From the NCBI GenBank assembly GCA_025331565.1, contig JAFREQ010000025.1, positions 3,578,078-3,642,077 on the forward strand: a stretch of DNA of 64,000 nt, read 5' to 3'. A program made the position numbers and the translations under genes. Source of the DNA: Holacanthus passer. Its lineage: Eukaryota > Chordata > Actinopteri > Pomacanthidae. This document shows positions 1 through 14,200 of this stretch, in pieces. Every line of letters begins with the position of its first letter. Positions within the stretch are counted from its first letter, which is position 1. The notes beneath the pieces were generated by a model, which did no database searches, had not been told where the DNA came from, and saw nothing but the letters and a program-made list of their open reading frames with translations.

Positions 1-881
1 GCATTTTTGCTTCTTTTTGTCCTACTATGTATTGAACATGACTGAACTTCAATGCATTGTTCTTACTCAAAATGCATCCAGATTCAATACAAGGGAGTAA
101 AAAAGAAGCAAAGACAAAATGAAAGAAGGATAAATGCCAGCGGTGAAATTAGAGATTGATTTAAATGATTTTGGTTGGTTATAAAAATACAAATCCACTC
201 GTCTACACAGATAACCACAAAAACTCTAAACAGCTCAGACAGGGCTGCCTGAAATGGACGACAGGCAGTGCAATCCAGAGCATATGTGTAATACACGGTA
301 AAAAAAAATATCATTTTACAGCTTTTCTCTGTTTGAACAGCTTGCTATTGTTGTTCATTGATCTGTAGATTGATCCATTTTACAAGCTCATTATTGTTAA
401 TTCAATACCACTGATGCAGCTGCTGTAGATGTTTGAAACTGTTTTTGGTGACAAAAAACATGTTCGTCTGCTGCACTGACACTTTCAGTTGTGAGTTCAG
501 TTATATTTAATCACATACTGTCATGGAAAGTACAGTATTGACTGGTTGTTTCCGGTTTATTCAAAAAGCATTTCATTTTTAGAATGCTAAAATATCAACA
601 AATGTCATTCACAGTGTTATCAGAGCCAAATGGGATATTACACAGGTATTCAACCTAAAATGATGTGAAACAGTGAAAAGCAGCAAATCTTTACTTTTGA
701 GATATTTAAACTATTAATTCATTATAAAAATACTTTATAATGAATTTATAATACTCACTTATAAATTTTCTGTTGACTAATTGATTACATAAAATAAAAT
801 AAACATTGCAAGGACGGGGCAATAGATAATAACACATTATTTACACAAAACTTTTGCACTCTGTTATAGTTTTATCATATC

Positions 882-918
<37 letters not shown>

Positions 919-1271
919 ATATGGGTCTGTACAGCTTTGTCTGTATGTGTATGCATGTACATATTATTATATAGTATATTGCAGGTTTTTGTGTGTTGTA
1001 TTTTTTATATTGCACTTTGGTATTTTCTTTATTTTTGTCTTGTTTCTTGTGATGTCACGTTGTGGATTACGGTATCTTTAGGTCCTGAGATGAGCAACAG
1101 GTGTGGGGACATCGTGTATAAGTTATCGATCAATAAAACAGAATGAAAATAATTGATTGGTGTTAGGAACGACTACTCATTTCAGCACTAAAATTTTGCT
1201 TGTTTGCCACACAAATCTACTATATGTTACATATACAGGTGTGTAGCAGCCTTATTTCCCTCTCAGCTCAC
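1..1271. other. Non-coding stretch, probable ccdc88b intron
   Basis: No exon could be supported here. It lies downstream (minus strand) of the last visible ccdc88b exon, which ends in a proper donor at 1271/1272, so it is most likely intronic. It is AT-rich and holds a (GT)n microsatellite at about 883-914. The short open frames are low-complexity. Confidence 0.5.
883..914. repeat. (GT)n microsatellite
   Basis: An uninterrupted run of about 16 GT dinucleotides, typical of fish introns. Confidence 0.9.
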
Positions 1272-2229
1272 CTCTCTGAGTGTGTCCTGGTGCTTCATCT
1301 CCAGGCAAACCAGCTCATCCTTTGCATCCGGAGACTCAGCCTGCAGCGAGAGGACATGGGTGTTTAACTCTCCCAACTGTTGCTTCCTGCTTTTCCTGTC
1401 TCATTTGCATCCACATACTATGAGACCAAACAGTGAGGAGTTTCATGTCTGACTTTACTGATTGATGTGAAAGTATTTCATTAAAGATTTTTGACTGAAA
1501 TGGTTCTTCCTAGACGTGATGATCATATCAATTGTAAAACTCACTAGGAGCATGTGGAAATTATTTTATTTACTTTACACATCATAGAGTTGGACTTCTA
1601 CAGTGCAGACAAGCACGTTTATCTCCTGTTATCCATGACCCGCTTCAACCTTTAACCACGGAAACTAAACTGTTATAGATTAGTTCTGAGTTATAACCAT
1701 CAAACCCCTGAGCCCTGACCTCCTGCTGGGCCTGAAGCTCCTCCAAACGTCTCTTCAGCTCTGCGTTCTCCTGCTCCGCTCCAAGAAGCCTCAGCGTCGA
1801 AGCCTCGCCCACTTCCACACTCAGCGGCTTCTGATCTGAGACAGAGAGGGAGAGGTGAAAAATAGAGCATTAAAAAGAAGAAAAAAGAAGAGGGAGAGAG
1901 GCAGACAGGTGGAAAAAAAGAAATTGAGAAAAAGAGAAATGGGTATATGAAGAGATTCACTCGGTTATTGTTGATTGATAACCTGTGGGCCAGTGTTACC
2001 TCAACATATTTTCTCTTATCAGTTAATTAAAATGTCTTAAATGACAAGGTGCAGAGAGACAGGTGCTCTGACCAATCAGTTTGCTCAGCTCCTCGTCAGA
2101 GTCCAGTTCTGATTGGAAGAAGCGTCGGTGAACCTGAGCGGGAACGCTGTCGCCATGCCTCAGGTCAGCCTCGAGGCTCATGTTCATCTCCAGCAGCTCA
2201 TCAACTCGCTGCCTCTCGGTGTCCCGCTC

Positions 2230-2270
<41 letters not shown>

Positions 2271-5200
2271 TTCATTCATTAGAAGTAAAACTGATTTCAA
2301 GGGGCACACACACATTTTTCATTAGATGCTGCTCCTATGCTATAACTCTTACCCAGATCCAAAGGGAGACTGGCATTTCCTCAAATATTAAACACACACA
2401 CAAACACATAGCCAGTAACACCATATGTAGACAAACATGTACACACTCAAACATTAAGTTACACCCACCGCTTCCACATCTATAATTCTCTGACGTAGCA
2501 GAAGATTGTCCCTCTCAAGTTCCCTCAGCGAGGAGCAGCGAGCCCGTGCGTCCGCCAGCTGTCCTTCAAGAAGAGCTTTGGTCTCCTGCAGCGCTGCACA
2601 CAGCTGCTGCTGCTCCTGCAGGGGGCGCCGTGCACAGAAAGACCAGAAACATGAAACTATAACAAGAAGTGAAGTCGCGGTCGTGTCAGCCGGAGCCGAG
2701 GAACGTCGAGATTCAGACCAAGTGTTTTCTGAGGCAATCACATTGTTTTTTTTATGTGTATTTTGTGGCTGCAGCCTTCAGAGTCAACTGATTTTCAGCT
2801 GAGGGCTTGTGATCAGGGTTGACCACGATGATCAGGCACCTGGCTTCAGCAGACAATGTCAACATAATCATGTGTTCTGCAAGAAAAGGTTCATGTACTT
2901 GGTTCTGTGCCCACTTATTACCTGCTACATTTATTTTTACTTCACTATTTTCCTAGATATCGGAGAAGGCCTTTTATCATCACCCTTTACTTTAAAATAC
3001 GTAGAAACCATCAGTGAAGCAGGATTTTTTTTAGTGTATATACAAAGCAAGGGTCACAACTAGGCCACAGTATTGAACCATAGAACTGAGTATTAAAAAG
3101 GGTTGTATTAAGAGTTTCAAAACAGCGAAAGCTTGGTCAGATTCTTAGTCTTGTTTACTTACTCTTTCATTACTGTAGATATTTTTCTACAGTTTATTTT
3201 TGTGTTTTATTTTTCACTTAGGTAAAGGTCATGTATAGCTGCTTATGTTACGTGAGCTTTAGAGGTTCAGAGCAGACTCCTACACAAGAGTGGCAACAAC
3301 CTTCCATCTCATCTCAAGAAAGCAAATAAGAAGCTTGGTATATTTTGCTAAAGTATTGCTGGGCATGAGTAATGTAAATGTTGCATTGACACCAGTGCTG
3401 GAAAATTTCAACAATTTGGTTTTTAAACCATAAATACTTGTAACTACTTTGCATGCTGGTCTATTGAGGCTACTTTTCATCGGAGAATCTGGTCTCCCTT
3501 CGTCCTCCAACCTTTGTTCTGTTTAACCACATGTTTAACAGTTTTGAAAATATAATTCTACTTCGAACAACTTGGCTTTTATTTAAACAGGTTTGACCAT
3601 CATTTCTTGCAGTTAAAATAACTTTTTATGACACAAGTAATTGCTGAGATCAGGAAAAGCAAGAACATTGCAACAAGAAAGTCAGATGAGGCAATTAGAT
3701 GTTCAGACAGGTTTAGAACAAGCCAACAGTTTAGCCACATTATCTAAACCACTCGACGTCAAACCAAAATTGAGCACACCCAACATGTAGGTCAAAACCT
3801 GTATGCTTGTGGTTTTTCACTCCTCAGCCTTTTTCTTAGCAATATGTCCACATTCTCAGATCTCTACTGAGCTCATTGAGTACAATTTTGTTATTAAGAA
3901 TTAAGAATTGGATTAGGAATAATGGCAATAGTATGCAAATGGCACCACAGATGCAATAAAACAAAATGACTCTTTAAGTGTCTAAAAAAAAAGCACCGCG
4001 ACATGTAAACATTCGCTCCTGTGGTTTTAACAAGTGCGCAACAGTTCTCTGTAAATTTGAGAAAATTAATTATGAAACCTAAACACACGGAAAAAAAAAT
4101 CCTCCTGCCAGCTAATTTGTGCTGTCACAGGGAGGCAGGATGAAGGCAGAATGAATCACATAAGACTGAGAAGGTGACAGCGAGGACACACTGAGGTGTT
4201 TTACAAGGATATGAGCACATTTTCTGCCTCAGAACAGTTATACTACCTCAGAATAAATCTCATTTGGGTGTAAAAGCTCCAATAACTGAAGCCGTACTCC
4301 TGCTCTTTGTCAATGAAGCCGCTCCGGGCTGTAAATCCTGATGACATCACACGGTATAATCTCATTCTCTGGCTTTGAGCTTGAGAGTTGTTCATACTCG
4401 CACTTGATTGAAATGCTCAATGCCGTGAGAGGGTATATATGGCTATTGAGATTAAGTGGCACAGCACTTCTTTTTTTAAAAATAATAGCTACTTGGAGAA
4501 CGGTTTAAAAGGAGATTTTCTTGATGTGACCTTCATGGCATACGAGGTCCTTGTAAAAGTGTACATTTGTGTGTGACTAAAAAGACGCTGTGAGTTTGAT
4601 TTTATACACTATGAGAGATTCCAACATGTAACTTAATGCCAAAGTAATTTAGATGTATTTCATATTGTGGATGTTATTGTGCAGCTTCTTTTCTGTCTAG
4701 TTTAAATGACTTATTAAGAATGTGTAGTCACTTGTGCATTTGCAGTGTGTGTGTGTGTGTGTACCTTCAGCTGAGTGCGTGTGAGCTCCAGGCTGCGCAA
4801 TCTGTGTTTACAGCTCTGAAGCTCAGTCTGGAGCTGCTCGGCCCGTGTAGCTCGCTCTCGGGCGCAGTCCAGCTCATCCCGCAGTGCACGCATGCCCCTC
4901 ACCTCCCCCTGCAGAGCTCGGTTCTGCAGACACACACACGCACACATACACACACACACAGCCATGTACCAATGGGGATGAGGTCAAAAAAGGCTGTGAA
5001 CAGATCTGGATGTGCAGCAAAGCAAATGTTGACAAAGTCTAATACAGGAAGAAGGAAAAGTGTGTATGTATGTGTGTTTTTGTGTGTACAGTACTTATGA
5101 GACTGAAATGTCCTCACAATGATAGAAAGAAAATGACAACATTTTGACATCTTCTTTCCTACAAGAGCTAAGTTTAAAGTCAATATTAGGACTACGTTTA

Positions 5201-8200
5201 GATTAAGGTATGGGTTAAAAATGCAAGTAAATGATTGGAGAAAGGCTTCTTCTCTGTTATGACCTGATACGAGCCCTGATCATGACCAGAGTTTTGATCT
5301 GGATCATGTCTAAACTGTCAAGTTCATTTCGGAAAAAAGGTTTCACAGTATGTTCTTCTGGATGAAATTGTAGCTGGCTGCAATGTGTGTAGTCTAATTT
5401 CTGCTAAATACATAACCTAAGAGGAATGAATTTATTGGCTATTAAAAGCCACCTGTGTTTTGAGCTGTTGGCTGTGCTGTTTTGTTTTTCAGGCCTAATA
5501 TACAGTCAATTATAGCTGCTGCCAAACTAGTTAAGTTTTATGTGTGATTATTTCTGTGCATCCAAAGCGAGGATGTCTAAATGAATCTGACAGTTCAAGT
5601 CAGGCTGTCTGTACCTCTTTCTGATGTTTCTTAAGATGCTCCTCCATCGTTTGAATCTCCTGCTTGTAATCCAATATGTGATCATTTTTATCTTGCCTAA
5701 AAAAAAACAACAAGTCAAACATAGAAGCGTCAGCACCAAAAATACAATAACACAATTTTCCAGAACAGTATTTTTGCTGTTGTTTTTATTTTATTTGATG
5801 CATTAGCCGATAAAAAATAAGATTAGAGGAGATTATATTCGCGAGAAATATTTTTAAAAAACATGTCTAGAAATCATAATTGGCCTGCACTGACCTTTAT
5901 GATATAGTCCATTTAATAAACTGTGTGAATTGCATTATAGCAGCGAGTACCTGATTTGTTCCTCACTTGTTGCTGAGTAACAGCTCACAGTTGCAAAGTG
6001 TGACAAAATCATTTGCACATTTTTCATGTTGACCTTTATCACAACTTTTCTAAAGGTTCTTTTGAGTTTTTCCATCACACACACACTCACTCACACACAC
6101 AGAAACACTCACAGTTGTTGTTTAAGGCGGCGGAGTTTGGCCTTGCTGTCTGCCAGCTGGAGAGCCAGACCTTGGGGTGGCTCCTCGCTGCGACCACCCA
6201 GGGGCGCCGTGGTTGAGTCAGCTCCCTCCCGCTCCCGACACAGCTCTGCCATCCTCTGGGAGAGAGAGGGAGATGGATGGAGGAGAAGAGAAGGAAAGAC
6301 ATGCACGATAAAGGATTACAAGAACAAAAATTAGACTCTCAAAAATCTGTTAGGAGACAGTTATAGTGAGTAATAAAGTCTGTTTGTCATTCTGTAAAAC
6401 TAATGTAAAATGACTTTTCTCTGTTTGTAATTTTGTCTCTTTGATCTATGCAACATTTTCTTTGACACCGCAGCAATTCAAAATTCTGTTTTTAAATGAT
6501 TATATGACTCAAATACAGGAGAGCAAGGTGATGAAACAAGCATCAGGGCTTTTTTGAGAAAGTAGAAATTATTTGATCAAAATTTAATATCTCATGCTGT
6601 TCAGATCTCAGATTAAGGTTAAGATATTACTCACTATTCAAAAGCCTTTTTCCAACAAAAGGTGGAAACATATCTCAGTGGAACCTCATTCGATTTAAGA
6701 TGCAGGTTGGAGCCAAATTAAGAAAACAAGCTCATATATGAGGTAATGTTTTAAAAACTAAAATGACCTTTCTCATCATAGTATATCTGAAAATACTTTT
6801 ACTGTAGTCCTTTTCCCAGGAGGAGAGAAACATATTTTTCATTTTTCATTTTCATGAAAACTTGCAAAGCTATTCACGTCAGCCTCAAATCCCACAGCAT
6901 ACTTGTGCGTCCTGAAATTTAATCTAACCATATCTACAGCCTACTCAGTCGAGATACCATTTTAATATCGGCTTTTGTTGGCTACAAGGCAGAATCACTA
7001 CAACTGCGAGTGGTGAAGAATAGCTACAAACTGAATATGAGATCTGAGCGGCATAAGATAAAAAATGTTGATCAAATATGTGACACAATTAAGCCCAGAT
7101 GAAACAAGTGCAGCACTTACTTATGCATGCCCTAATTTTCAGTTAATTAAATTTTAGAACGCCATGAAAACAAATAGAGTTTTCTTATTATCATGTCAGT
7201 GTTGTGGAAAACATTGTAAAGGTCTCACACAAGAATGTCAGACACATTTTTATACATCAAAGGTCCCCAGGAGGAATCTGTTATACTATATGGTATGTGT
7301 CTTAAACCACAGACGACTTGTGTTTAAATCCTTTAAGGCATGAAAAACGTGTAAAGATTAATGTGATGTACAGACTCCCACAGCACTGAAGCTGCAGCCA
7401 TACATGGGTCTGACTCCATCTGTGTGACCAGATGTAGGTAGTTTACATGTATGTAAAGTGATACAGCTGTTTGGTGTCTGTGTGTGTGTGTGTCCACTTA
7501 AACAATTTACCATCAGCTGTTTAATGTATGTACTGTTGTTTAATACTGGATGTTTGCATTGACTATAGTGTATGCTCCAGTGTCACTCATTGGTGTAAAC
7601 ATGATGACATTTCAACATTTAGGGAAATATATTCATTCACCATCTTGCCAAGATTTAGATGAGAAGATTGATACCTTTCTCGGCTGCAGCCTCATATTTT
7701 TCAGCGTGCAGACATGAAAGTGGTATCAATGTCCTCATCTAACTCTCAGCAAGAAAGTGAAAGAGTGCATATTCCAAAATGTCTAACTATGACTTTATGT
7801 GTGCACATGTGTACCTCCAGGTGTGCGTCTCTCTGTGCCAGCAGGCTTTGGATCTGTTTGGCCATTGAGCTGAACACCAGCTGTAAGTCTGCATCTTCCG
7901 CCTCCACCAGCTCCTCCCACTGAAGCGGCAGCACCATGCGAGGATCCTGAGTCACCTGCAGCAAGGACAGTTTATCAGGTCTCTACGATAAGATCAATGC
8001 GCATCTGGGAAACCTGACACGAAATGGCAGATCTGGGCACAAACAATCCGGGCAGTGTGAAGGCTGCGTGAATACCAAGCAGAGATGCATTTGTGCACGA
8101 CGAGGAAAAGTTATCAAATATTTCTCGGGGAATATCTGTTAGGGAAGTGTGTCCAGAAATGCCTGACTAATGCATGCGAAACTAATGATCACGCAGACAG

Positions 8201-11200
8201 GTTTGAAATGTCCTCGGGTGGAAGGCATATGAGCAGCGAGCAGGGGGTGCATCCATCCACACAGGAAGAACACCTCTCACCTCCATGATTTATGAGGCTG
8301 AGGAACCTGGCACAAAAAAGGCTGGTGGGCAACACGCTGTTACTGTAATTCAGACACGCTGGTATGCAACATGCTGTTTTTGTAATGCCGGCAATTATTC
8401 ACGGGGGGTATTTTTAAAAGAGGACAATTTGGCATTTAGGCTTTATTGGTGAGGAAAGCAGAGAATGACAGAAAAGAGATGAAGGAGAGAGGATGATGTG
8501 ACAGAGGTGGAGGTGGAGAGGTGGACATGAGGGGTGGAGGATCCATCCTACGGTGGCAGCAAGGGGCACCCAGAGGTCCTTCAAAGGCTGCCAGCAGAAT
8601 AACAAGTAGCTCATTTTTACACTCACTTGAAGCCCCAGTAGAAGGTATAATAGTTTCGCTCTCGCTTTTCCGTCTGTCTGCAGGCCAGACAGTGAAGAAA
8701 TTCTTTGCTAAATCATATTTAGGAACAAAAATCCTCTTAGAAGTGTCTCCCCTGGATAATATCTCCTCATACTGACGGTCAGTCTGTGAATGTCTTGGGG
8801 GGGTCCTTGATTTGATTAATGCTGAACTTACCTGCTGGATACAGCTGGCAATGGCTGCCTGGGTCTCAATGTCCAGAGACTGAATCTGCTGAATAAACGT
8901 CTCCTTTTTCTCACACTGCAGACACAGAGGGGTGAAATGGAGCCAGGTGTGTATGTGTTCAATCAAAAAATATTGAATGAACTATTAGCCGATCGACAGA
9001 AAAATAATCTGCAACTATTTCCATAATCAATCAAATCAATCATTTCAGTCATTTTTCAAGTAAAAATGCCAAACATTCATTATTTCCAGTTCTTCCATTG
9101 TGATACTTTGCTGCTTAACTCTGTTCCAAATATTTCTAAACTAAATATCTTCTTAGGCTCTGAGAAATTGTGACGGGCATCATCTTTTACAAATTTTTGA
9201 CATCCTTCAAAATTCTGTTTTACTTGTGTTTTACACAGCGCACCAACATTTTTGGAATCAGGTTTGTACACAAAACAATTAAACAACTAATCTAATATAG
9301 TCAGACTATTAATTAATACTAAAAATAAGCCTTTCAATAATCCTTTTGTTAAATATGAGAGTTCATGTCGCACCCTGGACTAAAAAAATAACCAAAAAGT
9401 ATCTAATTAAAAAGTATTAATAGTCAGCGATGCTGATTCACCTACAATAAAGTCATTATTCAGGGTTTTGATGAAAAGTTTTAAAACAGAAAAACTTCCA
9501 AAGAATACTTTTTAAGGGACTACACACATTTTCCCCCGGGACTGTCTAAATTTTCTTCAAACAAATACTTTTGCCATTAGAATAATTTGAAAGATGCTAT
9601 AATTAGAGGTATCCTGTCATTAACTGGAGTGTTGGATAAGTAGAAATCTGGGCCTTGATGAAAGATCTGGGGATCACCAAAGTCATGAAGATTCAGTCTT
9701 TGGAGACCAGAAATAATTCATCCAATAATTATTTTACTCTGAACCAAAGTGTTGGATGAAATGATGGACAGACTGACCACACCACTAGTACAAAATACTT
9801 GTTGTCTGCAGGTTCAGTCAAACAATAGCGTGTGCGTCATTCTCGACCTTCAAAGAGCACGATGGTCATGTGAGTGTGTGATCACCTGCACAGCACATCC
9901 GAGTATGAGCAGCAGCAGTCGCCTGAGCTCTTCCACGGCGGCCTCTGAGGACACAGAAATAACTGTCATCATCGTCATTATCATCATCATCTCCACCCCC
10001 CACCGCCATCCTCCCTATCATTATCACCTTAATGTGTTTCACAGATAGCACAGATATGGACTCGTATATAAAGTATAATTACTTTCTTGCCGCTGAGAGA
10101 CACGGCACTGATAGGATCATGTCGTTATCTTGTACCTGTGAGGGGGTCCTGCCCCAGTATGGCAACATTTGGGAGAGGCATCAGTATCAACTGCTGCATG
10201 TCTTCCTGAAGAAAAAGAATAAATGTAAAGAGTTAAGTGGGAAAAAATCTCAAGTGATCAGCTAGCCCGTCCTGTCTGTCTGCCCACAGTGAGCCTGGAT
10301 AAACAACGACGGAAAAACTTTCCACCAGCCTCTCGCAGTTTGTGGTGTAAACAAAGAGCTGATATCAGATAAGAGTAGCTTTTGTTCTTCCAGGTCAAGG
10401 AGGCTTTTTACAAATTAGATTTATTATATTTCAGTGCAGCTTACTGTCAGTGCTCTCTAGAGGTAATAAAAACGTAAAAAAGATCAGATGAATGAATAAC
10501 AATCCTGTAACAAAATCTCTGAGGTGTTTCTATTGTTGCCCTTATGGTTAGGATAGATACATAATATGGGTAATGTGACAGCAACGTACAGAGTCACAAA
10601 GATCAAAATTGACGTCAAACAACCAGAAGCCATAAGAGCAAACCAGAGATTACTGCTGCCAACAAGCTGCTCACCTGTGCCTCATCTGTATGTTATCATG
10701 GCCATTATTATGGCTGATTTCAGCTTGTCACAGATGTATGATGCGTTACACAAATGTCAAAGATATGATGATATTTAGAAAGAAACATTCTCTTTTTTAT
10801 GTTTATTTTTCAACTGTAAAACGCCCAGCTCAGAATATCCTGGTCACAATTCTTTCCACATTTAAATGAATCCAGAGTATTTGTTTATAGGGTGTAAACA
10901 AATATAGGCATTTTTCACAGAAGACATTTTGATATGTCACTGTAGGAAAAGCATAAGGGAAAATGCTAAAAAGAACTGTGTCAGTTTCATAACAGCATGA
11001 GTAGTTTTACCTTATCATGAACACAGTCAACTCAATTACAACATCTGAAATTAATCTGGGCTCATTCAGACTACAGTATATTGGCTTACTGTGTGGATGA
11101 AGTTTTGTAGTTGGCTTTTGTTCTGATGCTGTTAAGACTTAAATATTAAATTTTTATAATAATTATTATATGATACTAAAAATGCAGCATTTAACTGTCA

Positions 11201-14200
11201 AGTCATGACCTCACATTGTTGTTTATAGTCACTACATGATCTCACCTGACGGTTTGTGTTTAATACAGAAAAGCTATTTATGTTTCTGAATTAAAAGAGA
11301 AAGCTTTATGAAAAGTATTAATTCAACTTATACGTTCACTAAAGCCATTAAATCTCAAAAAACGAGAAGGCACCTGCCCCCTCCAGGTCAAAGGTCATGA
11401 TATTATTGCTGTGGACTCCTATAAGCTCTAAGGCAAAATAAGCTCTTGACTCTGGATGTTTCCTGCATGGCCCTGTGCTACAAAGCGTTTATAATGCATT
11501 AAAGAGTAAATGGCGTGATTCAGGACTAGCAGAAGGCCCACCAACACTCTGGTCAGCTTGTTTCAGTGACTTTAGTTTCCTGGCAGATGATGCTGAATAA
11601 AGCTGGATGGCAGACGCCACGGACGTTCCCCGTCCAGAAAGCTTCACTGGCAACAGAAATAAGTATTGGTCATGTAGACATGCACCACCTCGCTCCTCCT
11701 ACATTGCCATCAAGTCCAGGCAGATGACTTCTGCATGATACTTTATTGGTTTACTTATTTGGTCTTAAACTCAGAAAATACCAGAACAATCTCCCTGTTA
11801 ATTAAAAATGTCTCTGTCAAAGAGCCACACTCTGGCGTTGGCCAGCTCTTTTCCCAACTGCTCTGAAAGCCTGTTCACATCCTCCTGCAATCCATCGATG
11901 CGAAATCACCAGAGTACAAGCAAGTCGCAAGTCACAATTACAGCTCTCTCTGCTGCTTATTGTAATTTATACACTATACAACGAGAGACAAAAAGCACCG
12001 AGAGGCAGGCGCTGCCTTCAGCAACTCCATCGTTTGTGAGTTTGGCATCAGATGCATGTGCAGCCAACCCAAAGTTTCTGCTCCTTCAGGGCATGTAGGA
12101 TATTAGCAGCTTTGTGTCGGTCAATGTGCAGCTCATGGTTCATGATGCCAAACAGACTTCTGCAAGAGATTAGCCTTCAGAGAAATTACATAGAAGCTGC
12201 TTGCTGTTGTTGGCAGACTCACGTTCTCTCATGAACATCATACAGCCAAAATACATACTGAGTGGTGTTTGCTCAAATCCCTCCAGTGCTATATTTTATA
12301 CATCATCATTTGGTACAATTATATACCCTGCTTAAGAAAGAGATTCATAATATGAGTAATACATGCTGCAATTATCTGTGCTATGCTATGATTTCCAGGA
12401 CAGTTTCTCTCAAGGTTCATTTCTAGCAGAAGGACAATTTTTTCCAGTGACATTTTACACAGTAAAAAATAAGGAATTAGCCTTTATCCATCCCTCGGAA
12501 AATAATCTTGTGTTATTTACAATAGATCCAAATTAAGAATAACACTTTTTCATCAAGCTGTTGGCTGCAGCGAAGAATTAAAATCCATCTGCAACATTAT
12601 CTTTTCCATCAATAATTCTACTGTATGTTGTTTGGATTGGTGCTGGTTTTCATTTTACCCACAGATGGTTTAGATTTCAATGCTTCTGTGGACTGTCTCC
12701 CTTTTCCTTTATCTTTTTTTGCCTTCATGCACATGCGCAGAGCCGATTTAATGTGTAGATTTTTATGTTAATTCAAACATCATTTACTGGATGTTCAGTA
12801 GCCTTAAAAATATCACGGTTTACTGAGGACGAAGATCTTCAAATGTAGAGGGTCAATAAATTAGTGAGCAGGAGGAATTAACATTTAACATCCCATTAAC
12901 AGAAGGCTGAAAACGAAGTGTGTCCACTCAGAGGCATTAAAGGCTTTTAGATGGAACAGAATAGATTAAAAAATAATAGAAGAGAAGAGAATGCAGAACA
13001 GTAGAACACAGAGCAGATTGGAACAGAGTAAAACTGAGTAGAATATAATAGAAAGAATAGAATACACTAGAATGGAACACCAGAATAAAATAGAATGGAA
13101 GCAAATAGAATTGAGCAGAACGGAACAGAAGGGAAGAGAATAGAATAGAACAGAATATAATAGAATGGAATAGAATATAATGGAATACAATACAATATCA
13201 TAGAATAGAACAAACAGATTACAATAAGAAGAGAAGAAAAGACATAAGAGAATAGAATAGAACAAATCAAATATTATAGAATAGTACAAATGAGAAGCGA
13301 AGACAACAACAACACTATAAAATAAAACAGAAAATTCATAAAATGGAACAGAAGAGAAAATAATTGAACACAACAGAACAAGCAGAGTAGAATCAAACAC
13401 AGCAGAGTGTTAATAGAATAGAACAGAACAGAAACTAAAACAAGAGAGTAGAACAAACACAATAGGATATAGTACAATAAAAACTGCCACACAGTTCTTC
13501 AAATGTCACCACAGTACAGGGAGAGTTGACTGTAAAGACCATTCAGCCTGTATCATCTACACAAATAGCTCAGTAGCTGTATCAGAGAAACTGAGGTCAC
13601 AGCAGAGAAAATTAAGCCTTGCCAGACTGTCGACTGTTGCTGTGGCTTACACTCACCACGCACACACACATTGTCATTGAATCACACACACACACACACA
13701 CACACACACGTTCGCATAAACACATACACAGCAAAAACAGCGTCGAAAAAAAAAAAAAAAGACAGCGAGAAGTAAAACTGTGACCAACGTGGAACTAAAG
13801 GTCCACAGCGACAGTCGAGACTATTCTGAGAGCAGCAGGTGAAATTCTAGTGTAACACCGACTGATATGAGCTTCCCAATTATCGCCAGTGTTTTGTGCT
13901 CTGAGCTTTCAAGGGACATTAGCGATTCACTGAAAATTAGGAAGTGAAACCTTGTAGACTCGTGTTCTTATGTTGTGTGACAAGCTGAGCGGTGCATGAT
14001 CAGTCCACCTGACTGGTGCTTAGGGAGGCTTTCCTCGCTCAGAACAGAGGCCTTTGAATCATCCTCCGGGGAAAGAATTGTGTCATATCCTCTAATGCCG
14101 CGGGCGCCCACAATGCACATTATGAAATGCACGATGCTGCCATTTGATAGATTTGAATTCACTTTCCTTTCTCGAGCCTCTAGCCACAGCTGCAGCTAAA

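Noticed and set aside
12966..13400. 144-codon minus-strand open frame, Phe/Ser/Leu/Ile-rich
   Set aside because: It is the translation of the AGAAT-type satellite; no splice or family support.
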